A DNA stretch of 64,000 bases from Sphaerospermopsis torques-reginae ITEP-024 (GCF_019598945.1 NZ_CP080598.1:1674001-1738000), one strand, 5' to 3'; shown: positions 15,704 to 24,615, counted from the first letter of the stretch. Program-made: numbers and translations. The notes: generated by a model not told the origin, from the sequence alone.

Positions 15704-16567
15704 ATGGGAAAAATATCCCAAAAATCAATATGCAAAACCCAAAATAGAAATCATCAATTTTTTGGGTGGAAATTATTAACAGTTCTGACTTTATTCATAA
15801 TTTCAGGACTGTTAGTTATTTTGACTAATTTTCATACTTACGCCAAAGAACCTAACCCCCAACCCCCTTCCCTACTAGGGAAGGGGGCTAAAATTTCCCC
15901 TATCCTTGTAGGAGAGGGGTTAGGGGAGAGGTCTAGACAAAAACCCCATCCTTTACCACTAAGTTTAGAAAAATGGCAAGATCAAAATAATAGTGGTGAT
16001 TATTTTGATCATATCCAACCTACTCAAGTTGGTTATTTAATTTGGTCACATTTCCCGATTAAAGTAAATATTGAAACTCCTACAAATATCAATCAACAAC
16101 AAGCGCAAACATGGGTAAATCAAGTTTCACAAGCTATTAAAGAGTGGAATAATTTTTTACCTTTAGAGTTAGTAGAAAATTCAGAAATTGCTGATATTAA
16201 AGCTGATATTCAACCTGATATTAAAATCTTGCGTCAACGTCCACCTTTACAAATAGATCCAATTAGTAAAACTCCCCGTGCGCGTTCTGCTCTAACAACC
16301 TACGAGTTATACAATCAAAATAATTTTTTATTACACCGTTTTACTATTTTATTAAGTCCCAGTCAAACAGGGGAACATTTGCAAGCAGCAGCACGTCATG
16401 AAATGGGACACGCTTTAGGAATTTGGGGTCATAGTCCCCTAAAAACCGACGCACTTTATTTTTCTCAAGTTCGCAAACCTGCATCTATTTCTAGCAGAGA
16501 TGTGAATACTTTAAAGAAGATTTATCAACAGTCTACAAGTTTGGGGTGGTCAAGTGTGAAAAACTAA
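15704..16567 (+). CDS. Metzincin-like (matrixin-type) zinc protease with a repeat insertion
   Basis: 287 residues. A membrane segment or uncleaved signal lies at about 24-41. The zinc site is HEMGHALGIWGH (232-243), the HExxHxxGxxH metzincin consensus, followed by the expected Met-turn region. The catalytic domain covers about 105-275 and is probably outside the cytoplasm. Residues about 50-77 (NPQPPSLLGKGAKISP then ILVGEGLGERS) are encoded by a G/C-rich palindromic repeat at 15851-15931; they are not part of the protease fold and look like an in-frame insertion of a dispersed element. The substrate is unknown. Confidence 0.8.
   Translation: MGKISQKSICKTQNRNHQFFGWKLLTVLTLFIISGLLVILTNFHTYAKEPNPQPPSLLGKGAKISPILVGEGLGERSRQKPHPLPLSLEKWQDQNNSGDYFDHIQPTQVGYLIWSHFPIKVNIETPTNINQQQAQTWVNQVSQAIKEWNNFLPLELVENSEIADIKADIQPDIKILRQRPPLQIDPISKTPRARSALTTYELYNQNNFLLHRFTILLSPSQTGEHLQAAARHEMGHALGIWGHSPLKTDALYFSQVRKPASISSRDVNTLKKIYQQSTSLGWSSVKN
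15851..15931. repeat. Palindromic dispersed repeat inserted in a coding region
   Basis: Outer inverted ends CCTAACCCC (15851-15859) and GGGGTTAGG (15916-15924) enclose an inner hairpin CCCCCTTCCCTACTAGGG... (15863-15887). It is read through in frame by the metalloprotease gene. A related C/G-run palindrome is at 39211-39284. Confidence 0.8.
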
Positions 16568-16726
16568 TATAGTAGGAGTCAGGAGTATAAGCCTATTTTA
16601 GTAAGACTTTCATGATAAATTGATGTCTGAACTACCCTATCTTGGGTTATAAGTTAATATTTGTTAAATACGGAAAATCTATAACTTCTGATAGATGTAT
16701 AAAATTTAAAGTTGCAAATTACAACA

Positions 16727-18118
16727 ATGAATGAAACTGATTTAGCTTTTACCCCAGCTTTAGAGTTAGCAAAATTAATCCGTCGTCGGGAAGTCTCACC
16801 TCTGGAATTGACAGAATTATATTTAGATAGAATTTCTCGCTTCAATCCCCAATTAGGTAGTTATTTTACTGTCACAGCAGACTTAGCTATTGCTGACGCT
16901 AAAACAAAAACAGACTTAATTACAACCGCTTCAGAATTACCGCCTTTTTTTGGTGTTCCCATTTCTATTAAAGATTTAAACGCCGTAGCTGGTGTTACCT
17001 GCACTTACGGAAATCCAGCTTTAGTTAAAAATATTGCTAACTATGATGATGGTGTAGTGAGCAAGATTAAACAAGCCGGTTTCACGATTTTGGGAAAAAC
17101 TGCGACTTCTGAATTAGGTTCTTATCCTTACAGTGAACCTGCGGGTTTTCCCCCAGCTAGAAACCCTTGGAATTTAGAATATACTCCTGGTGGTTCTAGC
17201 GGAGGTGCTGCGGCCTCTGTGACAGCAGGATTATGTGCGATCGCTCAAGGTTCAGATGGTGGTGGTTCAATTAGAGGACCTGCGGCCTGTTGTGGTCTAG
17301 TGGGAATTAAACCAGCACGGGGAAGAGTCACACAAGCACCAGTAGGCGATCGCATGGGAGGAATAGCTGTTAATGGTCCCATAGCCAGAACTGTAGCAGA
17401 TGCAGCAGCCATGTTAGATGTGATTTCTGGATATATTACCGGAGATCCTTACTGGTTGCCAAATCCAGAACCTTCATTTTTAGCAGCAACCAAAGTAAAA
17501 ACCCAGAGTTTAAAAATAGCGTTTAGTACCAGTATTGCTCCCTTGGGAGATGCTGACGCAAACTGTAAACAAGGAGTATTAAAAACAGTTAAATTATTAG
17601 CAGAAATGGGACATGAAATAGCAGAAAAATGTCCTGATATGAGTGGTTTAGTAGAACCATTTCAAATAGTGTGGCAATCTGGAGTAGCAGCAGCAGGAAT
17701 ACCCCCAGAAGCACTGCAACCATTGAATCAATTTTTATTATCGAGAACAGGTTCTGCGGGTGAATATTTGCAAGCATTAGCACAAATGCAGATAGTTTCC
17801 CGGCAAATAGTCGCCTTTTTTGATAATATTGATGTGTTAGTATTACCGGTTTATTTGCACTCACCCATTAAAATTGGTGAATGGCAAAATTTAACCCCAG
17901 AAGAGACATTTCAAAATATTATCAAATGGGTTGCACCTTGTCCCATAGCAAACGCAACAGGATTACCTGCGATCGCAATTCCTGTAGGTTTTGATAATCA
18001 TGGTTTACCCATGAGTGTGCAATTAATTGGTAAACCTGCTGCCGAGTCTACTATTATTAGTTTAGCAGCACAATTAGAAAGTGCTAATCCTTGGATTCAA
18101 CATCGTCCAAATCTCTGA
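16727..18118 (+). CDS. Amidase (amidase-signature family)
   Basis: 463 residues from ATG 16727. It has the full Ser-cisSer-Lys triad: Lys82 in VPISIKDLN, cis-Ser in TPGGSSGGAAAS (about 157-158) and nucleophile Ser181 in SDGGGSIRGPA. GatA-like throughout but shorter than GatA (about 485) and divergent at the C-terminus, so it is probably a general amidase (nitrile/amide metabolism or detoxification) and not the tRNA amidotransferase subunit. The substrate is unpredictable. A start 5 codons upstream (16712) is possible; neither has a clear Shine-Dalgarno. Confidence 0.9.
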   Translation: MNETDLAFTPALELAKLIRRREVSPLELTELYLDRISRFNPQLGSYFTVTADLAIADAKTKTDLITTASELPPFFGVPISIKDLNAVAGVTCTYGNPALVKNIANYDDGVVSKIKQAGFTILGKTATSELGSYPYSEPAGFPPARNPWNLEYTPGGSSGGAAASVTAGLCAIAQGSDGGGSIRGPAACCGLVGIKPARGRVTQAPVGDRMGGIAVNGPIARTVADAAAMLDVISGYITGDPYWLPNPEPSFLAATKVKTQSLKIAFSTSIAPLGDADANCKQGVLKTVKLLAEMGHEIAEKCPDMSGLVEPFQIVWQSGVAAAGIPPEALQPLNQFLLSRTGSAGEYLQALAQMQIVSRQIVAFFDNIDVLVLPVYLHSPIKIGEWQNLTPEETFQNIIKWVAPCPIANATGLPAIAIPVGFDNHGLPMSVQLIGKPAAESTIISLAAQLESANPWIQHRPNL

Positions 18119-18144
18119 TTTACTCTTAATAAGATTGTCATGTT

Positions 18145-18331
18145 GTCAGAATCAGGATATCCAGGATTTGAGGATTTACAGGATTGTAAATTTGTCAGAA
18201 TCAGGATATCCAGGATTTGAGGATTTACAGGATTGTAATGTTTTCTGAATCAGGATATCCAGGATTTGAAGATTTACAGGATTGTAATGTTTTCTGAATC
18301 AGGATATCCAGGATCTGAAGATTTACAGGAT
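18145..18331. repeat. Four-copy tandem array of the CAGGATATCCAGGAT repeat
   Basis: Four copies (beginning at about 18145, 18195, 18247 and 18296) of a roughly 40-base unit with core AATCAGGATATCCAGGATTT, then GAAGATTTACAGGATTG, period about 49-51 bp. Later copies differ by G/A and T/C changes. Isolated relatives lie at 9731, 9869 (inverted) and about 28019 (inverted), just before other genes. There is a ten-base palindrome in the core, AGGATATCCA-like. Not coding. Confidence 0.9.
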
Positions 18332-18381
18332 GTTTAATAAAAACTATCATGTTTTTCTTTAAATCCTGTTAATTTTTAATT

Positions 18382-18852
18382 TTAAGACTGTCTTTTATCA
18401 ACAACTAAAACTAAACAAAGTGCAGCAACAGCTTTTTCCCATTCCTGACGAACTTTGACATCTTCCACACCATCAAATAAACTTACCAAACGAGGAACAG
18501 CTTCTTCCAAAGCTGCTGGTGAAACTTGACGATGTAACTCAACCAAATGATTTAAACTTTCTTGATGATGGAGAAAATTAATTACCCATTTTGTTGTATG
18601 ATCTGGACTATCAGGAACACGCTTAACCCCTAATTCGTTTTTTAACCAATGATAAAAAGGCGGTAAATTTTCAGCTAAAACTTGTCCTGCTGTGGGTAAA
18701 GTCTCGCGCAATAGTTGAATATCTAAACTGTCTAATTCTTGTTTTAATTCCTGTGAGTTAAGCACCTCATTTAAAGGTGTCGAAAGGATTGCTTCTATTT
18801 CCGATTGAGAAAAATCTAAATGTTCAGTAAAAGTAGAAATTGCAGATGACAT
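18382..18852 (-). CDS. Unknown soluble protein, upstream cupin neighbour
   Basis: 156 residues, acidic, mostly helical by composition; no membrane segment, signal peptide or motif that I recognise. Features: FTEHLDFSQSEIEAILSTPL at the N-terminus, a central LPPFYHWLKNELGVKRVPDS, and C-terminal EEAVPRLVSLFDGVEDV. It is 30 bp downstream of a cupin gene on the same strand, so the two are likely one transcript. Function not assigned. Confidence 0.65.
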   Translation of the reverse strand: MSSAISTFTEHLDFSQSEIEAILSTPLNEVLNSQELKQELDSLDIQLLRETLPTAGQVLAENLPPFYHWLKNELGVKRVPDSPDHTTKWVINFLHHQESLNHLVELHRQVSPAALEEAVPRLVSLFDGVEDVKVRQEWEKAVAALCLVLVVDKRQS

Positions 18853-18882
18853 TTACTCATCTCCCAAAATGATTAAAAAAGA

Positions 18883-19221
18883 TTAATTAATATCTGCTGA
18901 CTTTTCAGAAAGGGTGAGCAGAAATGATAAATTAGATTCAGCTTGTAAAGCATGAGAGGTATTAGCAGGCATAAAAACAAAAACACCGGGTTCGAGTATA
19001 ATTTCTTCCCCTGATAAAGTTAATAAACCTCTACCTTCCACAACATTGACAGTAGCATTGCGCGTAGAGGTATGTTCAGAAATTTCCGTGTTAGCAGCTA
19101 AACAAAAGAGAGTATATTGACAAACTGTATCTTTTGCCAGTACCTTGCTGAAAAGTCCCTCACGGGGATATTCAATCTGTTCTTGTAATCGAGTTACAGT
19201 AGGATTCATATCAATTTTCAT
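18883..19221 (-). CDS. Small single-domain cupin protein
   Basis: 112 residues. Cupin beta-barrel: motif 1 region EHTSTRNATVNVVEGRGLLTL, motif 2 region LEPGVFVFMPANTSHALQ. Metal ligands are partly present: His in SEHTS and in SHAL; the second histidine of motif 1 is replaced, so metal binding is uncertain. Such cupins often sense or detoxify small molecules. ATG 19219-19221 has a GAGAGAA run upstream. First gene of a two-gene unit with the unknown 156-residue protein; divergent from ispG. Confidence 0.8.
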   Translation of the reverse strand: MKIDMNPTVTRLQEQIEYPREGLFSKVLAKDTVCQYTLFCLAANTEISEHTSTRNATVNVVEGRGLLTLSGEEIILEPGVFVFMPANTSHALQAESNLSFLLTLSEKSADIN

Positions 19222-19772
19222 GTTTCTCTCTTCCTACTACCTTTACATGGTAGCTTTGCACTAGAGAAATATCACTATAACCAAAGGTAGAAGCTAATTC
19301 TAAAATCTATCAACTGGTAGAAAATTCGCCCATTGACATAATTTTTGTGTAGCTATTAGTCTACCGAAAAGCAGATATTTTTTAGGCGATTCTATCCCTA
19401 ATTTTCCCAAATTTTATAATTTGATCATGCTGTTTTTGAGGTAGGTCAAAGCAGAGAAATTAGGGAAAATGAAAAAAATTATCTGAATACTGAGTGTGGG
19501 GAAAAATTCAGATAATCTTGGTTAAATAGCCATCATCAAGATAGCACGGTACAGGGGTAAAGAAAGTTTACCAATTGTGGTACAGATGCGGTATTCATAA
19601 CGAGTTGGCACAGTCAGCGTTGATACTATGAATACCATTGAAGAAATGCTAAAAAAATGAAGCTGTAAATTTCCCACATCATCACCCAAAAATGCCTCAA
19701 CTATGGCAATCTGATAAACATAACCCCTGGCAATCTGATATTTTAGCTACAGAGAATCTACCTGTTGAGGCT
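19222..19772. other. Divergent spacer between the cupin operon and ispG
   Basis: Contains two inverted repeats: CCCTAATTT (19396-19404) / AAATTAGGG (19457-19465), and a perfect 11-bp pair ATTATCTGAAT (19478-19488) / ATTCAGATAAT (19506-19516) with a 17-base loop. Either could be an operator or hairpin. A 10-codon ORF ([10 protein letters not shown]) begins at 19629. The segment 19692-19772 continues the ispG frame upstream of the chosen start. Confidence 0.5.
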
Positions 19773-20999
19773 ATGCAAACCCTACCACCCCTTGAAACTA
19801 ACAACATTACATCCAGTCAACCCGTCTTTGACACCACCATCAAACGCCGCAAAACTCGTCCTGTGAAAGTGGGAGATGTCACCATTGGCGGAGGCTACCC
19901 CGTGGTGGTACAATCAATGATTAACGAAGATACCCTCGATATTGATGGTTCTGTAGCCGCTATTCGTCGTCTTCATGAAATTGGCTGCGAAATTGTCCGC
20001 GTTACAGTTCCTAGTATGGCTCATGCCAAAGCCTTAGCGGAAATTAAACAGAAATTAAAGCAAACTTACCGTGATGTTCCCATTGTCGCCGACGTACATC
20101 ACAATGGTATGAAAATTGCCCTGGAAGTTGCTAAACATATCGAAAAAGTGCGTATCAATCCAGGTTTGTATGTATTTGAAAAACCTAACACCAACCGCAC
20201 AGAATACACAAAAGCTGAATTTGACGAAATTGGCGAAAAAATCCGTGAAACCTTAGAACCCTTGGTAGTTTCCCTGCGGGATCAAGGTAAAGCTTTGCGG
20301 ATAGGAGTCAATCATGGTTCTTTAGCCGAAAGAATGCTATTTACCTACGGTGACACTCCCGAAGGAATGGTAGAATCTGCCTTAGAATTTATCCGCATTT
20401 GTGAATCTTTGGATTTTCGCAACATCGTGATTTCCATGAAAGCTTCACGAGTTCCCGTCATGGTAGCCGCCTATAGGTTAATGGCCAAACGCATGGATGA
20501 TTTAGGCATGGATTATCCTTTACATCTAGGAGTAACCGAAGCCGGAGATGGGGAATATGGCAGAATTAAATCTACTGCGGGAATAGCTACATTATTAGCC
20601 GATGGTATTGGTGATACAATTCGCGCATCTTTGACAGAAGCACCAGAAAAAGAAATTCCCGTTTGTTACAGCATTCTGCAAGCTTTAGGTTTGCGGAAAA
20701 CAATGGTTGAGTATGTCGCTTGTCCTTCTTGTGGAAGAACTTTGTTTAATTTAGAAGAAGTGTTACACAAAGTCCGGGAAGCAACCAAACACCTGACAGG
20801 TTTAGATATTGCCGTCATGGGTTGTATTGTCAACGGACCCGGAGAAATGGCCGATGCTGACTATGGTTATGTAGGTAAAAATCCTGGTTTTATTTCTTTA
20901 TACCGTGGCAGGGAAGAAATTAAAAAAGTTCCAGAAGATCAAGGTGTAGAGGAGTTGATTAATTTAATTAAAGCTGATGGACGTTGGGTAGATCCTTAA
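19773..20999 (+). CDS. ispG: (E)-4-hydroxy-3-methylbut-2-enyl-diphosphate synthase (GcpE)
   Basis: [4Fe-4S] enzyme of the MEP isoprenoid pathway, in cyanobacteria fed by ferredoxin; converts MEcPP to HMBPP. 408 residues from ATG 19773. TIM-barrel part with [17 protein letters not shown] and [12 protein letters not shown]-terminal cluster-binding part with CPSCGRT and [10 protein letters not shown] cysteines. The open frame extends 27 codons further upstream (to 19692), but that text repeats WQSD twice and is not expected from the family; starts near MQTLP are usual in Nostocales. Neither start has a convincing Shine-Dalgarno, so the exact N-terminus is uncertain. Confidence 0.95.
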   Translation: MQTLPPLETNNITSSQPVFDTTIKRRKTRPVKVGDVTIGGGYPVVVQSMINEDTLDIDGSVAAIRRLHEIGCEIVRVTVPSMAHAKALAEIKQKLKQTYRDVPIVADVHHNGMKIALEVAKHIEKVRINPGLYVFEKPNTNRTEYTKAEFDEIGEKIRETLEPLVVSLRDQGKALRIGVNHGSLAERMLFTYGDTPEGMVESALEFIRICESLDFRNIVISMKASRVPVMVAAYRLMAKRMDDLGMDYPLHLGVTEAGDGEYGRIKSTAGIATLLADGIGDTIRASLTEAPEKEIPVCYSILQALGLRKTMVEYVACPSCGRTLFNLEEVLHKVREATKHLTGLDIAVMGCIVNGPGEMADADYGYVGKNPGFISLYRGREEIKKVPEDQGVEELINLIKADGRWVDP

Positions 21000-21001
21000 A
21001 A

Positions 21002-21184
21002 TTAGGTGACAGGTGACAGGTGACAGGTGACAGCGAAGAAGCAGGGGAAGCAGGGGAGGCAGGGGGAGAATATTTGTACCAATCCCTAATGCTAAATGCC
21101 CAGTCACCAATCACCAATTACCAATCACCAATCACCAATCACCAATCACCAATCACCAATCCCCAATCCCCAATCCCCAATCCC
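21002..21184. repeat. Heptameric short tandem repeats (AGGTGAC, then CCAATCA)
   Basis: AGGTGAC x4 at about 21005-21032, and roughly eleven CCAATCA/CCAATCC units at 21105-21184. STRR class. The second array creates an open frame fused to the following protease gene (repeated HQSPITN), which is not real coding. Confidence 0.92.
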
Positions 21185-21245
21185 CAAATCCTGTGTTAGA
21201 TTGGGCATACTGACAATAGATTTTCCCTCTGACACAGCTGTCATT

Positions 21246-22529
21246 ATGGTGATTACAAAAAGTAGACTTGTTTTAGGTGCTACAGCAGTGACGCTTTCTA
21301 CAATTGCGGTTACGAGTCTTGGCATTAACTCTCGTGGTCAAGCTTTATTTAAAGCAAGTCCCAAAGAATTGATAGACGAGGTTTGGCAAATTGTTTACCG
21401 TCAATATGTGGACGGGACTTTTAATCAGGTAGATTGGCAAGCTGTTCGTAAAGAATATTTAAGCAAGTCCTACAGTAATCAGCAGGAAGCTTATGATTCC
21501 ATCCGGGAAATGCTGAAAAAGCTAGAAGACCCTTATACCCGGTTTATGGACCCAGAGGAATTTAAGAGTATGCAGGTTGATACCTCTGGAGAATTAACAG
21601 GTATTGGTATCACTATCAGTCAGGATGAAAAAACAAAGGAATTAGTTGTAATTTCCCCTATTGAAGATACACCAGCCTTTAAAGTGGGAATTTTGGCTAA
21701 AGATGTCATCTTAGAAATTGATGGCAAAAGCACTAAAGGCATGGATACTACCCAAGCTGTATCTTTAATTCGGGGTGAAGCGGGAACTAAGGTCAAGCTA
21801 AAAATTCTGCGAAATGGTCAGCAAAAAATATTTGACATCACCAGGGCGCGGATTGAAATTCATCCGGTTAAGTTTGCTGAAAAACCAAGTCCAGCGGGTA
21901 ATATTGGCTACATTCGACTGAATCAATTCAGTGCTAATGCTGGTAAGGAAATGAGAGATGCGATTAATAAGTTAGAAGCTAAAAACGTCACTGGTTACGT
22001 TTTGGATCTGCGTGGTAATCCTGGTGGTTTATTATTTTCCAGTGTAGAGATTGCCCGGATGTGGTTGGATAAAGGTACGATTGTGTCCACTATTAACCGT
22101 CAAGGTGAGCAAGAACGGGAAATAGCCAGAGGACGTGCTTTAACGACTAAACCTTTGGTGGTTTTGGTGGATAAGGGTTCTGCTAGTGCTAGTGAAATTC
22201 TCTCCGGTGCTTTGCAGGATAATAAACGGGCGACGATAGTGGGTACACAAACTTTTGGTAAGGGTTTGGTACAATCTGTGCGTCCTTTGGACGATGGTTC
22301 TGGGTTAGCGGTGACTATTGCTAAATATCATACACCCAGCGGTAAAGATATTAACAAGCATGGTATTGACCCTGATATCAAAGTAGATTTAACTGATGCC
22401 CAAAGACAAGATTTGTGGTTAAGGGAACGTGAGAAATTAGGTACTTTAGAAGATCCGCAATTTGCTAAAGCTATTGAGGTTTTAGGTAAACAAGCTGCTC
22501 AAAATACTACAACAAATAATAAGAATTAA
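21246..22529 (+). CDS. C-terminal processing protease (S41, PDZ domain), CtpA/B/C family
   Basis: 427 residues. N-terminal signal/anchor (about 8-27), PDZ domain (about 112-200) and S41 catalytic core (about 205-400). The catalytic serine is in DKGSASASEI (about 312-316) and the general-base lysine in FGKG (Lys339). Cyanobacterial family members mature the D1 protein (CtpA) or do other envelope processing (CtpB, CtpC); which paralogue this is cannot be told. The start at ATG 21246 is chosen because the upstream open frame is translated repeat. Extracytoplasmic or lumenal (inference). Confidence 0.92.
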   Translation: MVITKSRLVLGATAVTLSTIAVTSLGINSRGQALFKASPKELIDEVWQIVYRQYVDGTFNQVDWQAVRKEYLSKSYSNQQEAYDSIREMLKKLEDPYTRFMDPEEFKSMQVDTSGELTGIGITISQDEKTKELVVISPIEDTPAFKVGILAKDVILEIDGKSTKGMDTTQAVSLIRGEAGTKVKLKILRNGQQKIFDITRARIEIHPVKFAEKPSPAGNIGYIRLNQFSANAGKEMRDAINKLEAKNVTGYVLDLRGNPGGLLFSSVEIARMWLDKGTIVSTINRQGEQEREIARGRALTTKPLVVLVDKGSASASEILSGALQDNKRATIVGTQTFGKGLVQSVRPLDDGSGLAVTIAKYHTPSGKDINKHGIDPDIKVDLTDAQRQDLWLREREKLGTLEDPQFAKAIEVLGKQAAQNTTTNNKN

Positions 22530-22572
22530 ATTGTCAGGAGTCAGGAGTCAGTAGGGGTAAAGCGCATTGCTT

Positions 22573-22785
22573 ATTAGTGTCAACTTAACGTAAAACCCAT
22601 AGCCCAACTGGGAATGAATTCCCAGTCTAATAGCAAAAGTCATCTGAAGATGACTAAATAACCATAAAAATTTTTAAATTGTTTAGTAAACTTCAGTTTA
22701 CTTTGGCTATTAGACCGGAACTTAAGTTCCGGGCGGGTTTGGAAGCTAAACAAAAAAGCTATTAGTAGCCTAAGTTGACACCAAT
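22573..22785. repeat. MITE-like element with terminal inverted repeats and internal hairpins
   Basis: Terminal repeats ATTAGTGTCAACTTA (22573-22587) and its inverse (22771-22785) match at 14 of 15. Inside are three hairpin palindromes: CTGGGAATGAATTCCCAG (22608-22625), AGTAAACTTCAGTTTACT (22685-22702) and CCGGAACTTAAGTTCCGG (22715-22732). There is no coding capacity. It marks the left side of the accessory island. Confidence 0.75.
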
Positions 22786-22802
22786 GAGCAGTGCTAAACC
22801 CG

Positions 22803-23130
22803 TACAGGAGTCAGGGGGAAAAGTGAGCAGTTTTTGATGGTTTTAATGTCTATTCCTGGGATTTTCTTACCTTTTTATCCCTGAATCCCTTGATTCAGTT
22901 TTGTATTTATATGCTTAATGGCACGCTGCGCGTTAGTGAAGCTTTCGCTTTAGCGATACTGCATCCCCTACTTATTTTGTTATTTATATAGTATAACCAG
23001 TTGCCAAAAATACGGAATCTATGTTACTCTACTTAGAGTAGATTTAAACATATTATTATTACTTTATATTCTTAATTTTCGTACTGGTGATGAATAACAG
23101 TCATTTATTGATGGGGCGGATTTTTGCGTG
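22803..23130. other. Non-coding stretch between the MITE-like element and a kinase remnant
   Basis: No ORF of interest. Contains a GC-rich repeat GGCACGCTGCGCGTTAGTG then AAGCTTTCGCTTTAGCG at about 22920-22960, a common cyanobacterial palindromic repeat, followed by AT-rich sequence. Confidence 0.5.
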
Positions 23131-23223
23131 ATGTCCTATTGTATCAATCCTCACTGTCCAAAACCTGCTGACCCTGCAAATGTAAATAACCGCTTTTTAA
23201 GTAAATTTGCTGTTTTGTTTTGA
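23131..23223 (+). pseudogene. Decayed N-terminus of a 4-Cys Ser/Thr protein kinase
   Basis: The 30-codon ORF starts MSYCINPHCPKPADPANVNN. This is the zinc-ribbon-like N-terminal tag (CxNPxCPxP...) common on cyanobacterial Ser/Thr kinases and some WD40 or pentapeptide proteins. The second CxxC half is lost in frameshifted sequence (FLSKFAVLF, stop at 23221) and no kinase domain follows. It is probably a relic left by insertion of the island. Confidence 0.6.
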
Positions 23224-23273
23224 GACATTAAAATATAAACTTGGAATAAAAAATCTATTCAAAAATTAGGACT

Positions 23274-24194
23274 ATGGGATTTATCGAAGCAATTTTTGGA
23301 GGGTTTGGATCTTTTGTTATCAAGGGAATCAACACCGTTCATCAACTAGCAAAAAATTATGTTTCTAGACTTGTTGATGAGGCTTTAAAAGAGAGAGTTG
23401 TAGAAAACCAGCCTTCATCAAATCCAACTTCCGTTAATGTCCATGTTGTTTATAATGTTCAAAATGAGATCAAAAATATTGACCTTGAGCAAACAGAGAT
23501 TGAGAAAAAGCGGGCGCGTGATGGTTCTCTCAATTTAAGTGATATAGAGAAATTAGAAGAACTCCAAAAGCAACGTGAAGATAAGTTTGAGCAGTGGCAA
23601 AAAGCCAAAACTCAGGAAGTTATCACTGAACAGGCAAAAAATCCTGATTCCTATGAAACATCATTTTTGAATAATGATAATGTTCACATACTTCAGTTTC
23701 AGATGGGGCAAGTTGTCTTAGAAAAGCGATGTGTATGTGGTAAACCAATGATGTTACAGCATAGAGATCGTAAAGATGGTAGTATATTTTTATTGAATGA
23801 TTTTTTTTGGTCTTGTGTTGGTTATTATAGTAATCAATGTAGAGGTACACAAAGATTTCAAACTCAAGATATCGCTCTACTCCACAAAGCCAATATACTT
23901 GAACTTCAGCTATCAAATACCGAACTTGGTCAAAGTTTTACTCGTCCACTAATTCAAAAGACAGTTGTTAGGCTTAGACAACATTTGGGAGAAGAAGATA
24001 GAGATATACTTTGTCCAATACACCATGTACCTATGATGTTGAGAGAAAAAGATAAATCTAACCACTCAAATGTAGTTTTAGATATGTTTCATCTAAGATG
24101 TCCACATTTTCAATGTCAGCAAACAGTGAAGTTAAAATCACTTGCACAAATTGCAGCATTTTTGCATCGTAAGGAAGAACGCGGAATATTTTAA
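23274..24194 (+). CDS. Unknown protein with two topoisomerase-like zinc ribbons
   Basis: 306 residues, no signal peptide. N-terminal glycine-rich hydrophobic stretch (MGFIEAIFGGFGSFVIKGIN), then a charged coiled-coil-like region (about 65-122), then two related cysteine modules. Module 1 has Cys153, Cys155, Cys181 and Cys189 (KRCVCGKPMML ... FFWSCVGYYSNQCRGT), module 2 has Cys247, Cys276 and Cys281 with His250 in place of one cysteine (LCPIHHVPMML). Both resemble the C-terminal zinc fingers of type IA topoisomerases and related nuclease or helicase proteins. No enzyme domain is seen. It lies in the island next to replication and restriction genes; the function is unknown. Confidence 0.7.
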   Translation: MGFIEAIFGGFGSFVIKGINTVHQLAKNYVSRLVDEALKERVVENQPSSNPTSVNVHVVYNVQNEIKNIDLEQTEIEKKRARDGSLNLSDIEKLEELQKQREDKFEQWQKAKTQEVITEQAKNPDSYETSFLNNDNVHILQFQMGQVVLEKRCVCGKPMMLQHRDRKDGSIFLLNDFFWSCVGYYSNQCRGTQRFQTQDIALLHKANILELQLSNTELGQSFTRPLIQKTVVRLRQHLGEEDRDILCPIHHVPMMLREKDKSNHSNVVLDMFHLRCPHFQCQQTVKLKSLAQIAAFLHRKEERGIF

Positions 24195-24253
24195 CCCAAA
24201 ATTAATAAATAGTTGTTAATATGTAAATATACAGAGTTCATAGGAATAAAAAC

Positions 24254-24598
24254 ATGATAGATGTATATTTACCACTACCATTAACCCCAGTAGATAAAAA
24301 CCAAGATCCCCACGTTTTATTTAGACTTGGTACAATGCCTGATATGATTGAGTCTGGTCAAAAATTTAGGTTAAGAGACACCATATTTCAAAACCTGCTT
24401 TTTCATGTTATGATAACTGGCTATTATCGAGATAAGGTATTAGTAAAACCAGAAGAAACAGGAAAAATTACTGAAAAAGCCTTAGATTTATTTTTCAGAC
24501 ATAATAATCCAAAAGATTATAGAGAAATTTCTATTGAAGAATATTGGTCGCTATATCCCGAAGAATACAAGCTACTTCATTCAGAAGGCTGTATCTAG
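24254..24598 (+). CDS. Unknown small protein
   Basis: 114 residues, no motif recognised. It opens MIDVYLPLPLTPVDKNQDPH and ends EYWSLYPEEYKLLHSEGCI; rich in aromatic residues and charged in the C-terminal half. Follows the zinc-ribbon gene by 59 bp on the same strand, so the two may be cotranscribed. Low GC like the rest of the island. Reality is supported by a long protein-like frame with no competing ORF. Confidence 0.55.
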   Translation: MIDVYLPLPLTPVDKNQDPHVLFRLGTMPDMIESGQKFRLRDTIFQNLLFHVMITGYYRDKVLVKPEETGKITEKALDLFFRHNNPKDYREISIEEYWSLYPEEYKLLHSEGCI

Positions 24599-24615
24599 TT
24601 TGTAGACATACTAAT

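Noticed and set aside
16727-18118. GatA (tRNA amidotransferase subunit A)
   Set aside because: Shorter than GatA, different C-terminus and no gatB/gatC nearby; general amidase is safer.
18145-18331. Four-copy repeat as a CRISPR array
   Set aside because: The roughly 10-base intervals are also similar to each other and repeats are not constant; no cas genes.
21096-21245. N-terminal extension of the Ctp protease
   Set aside because: Translates the heptamer repeats (HQSPITN) and precedes a normal signal sequence beginning at 21246.
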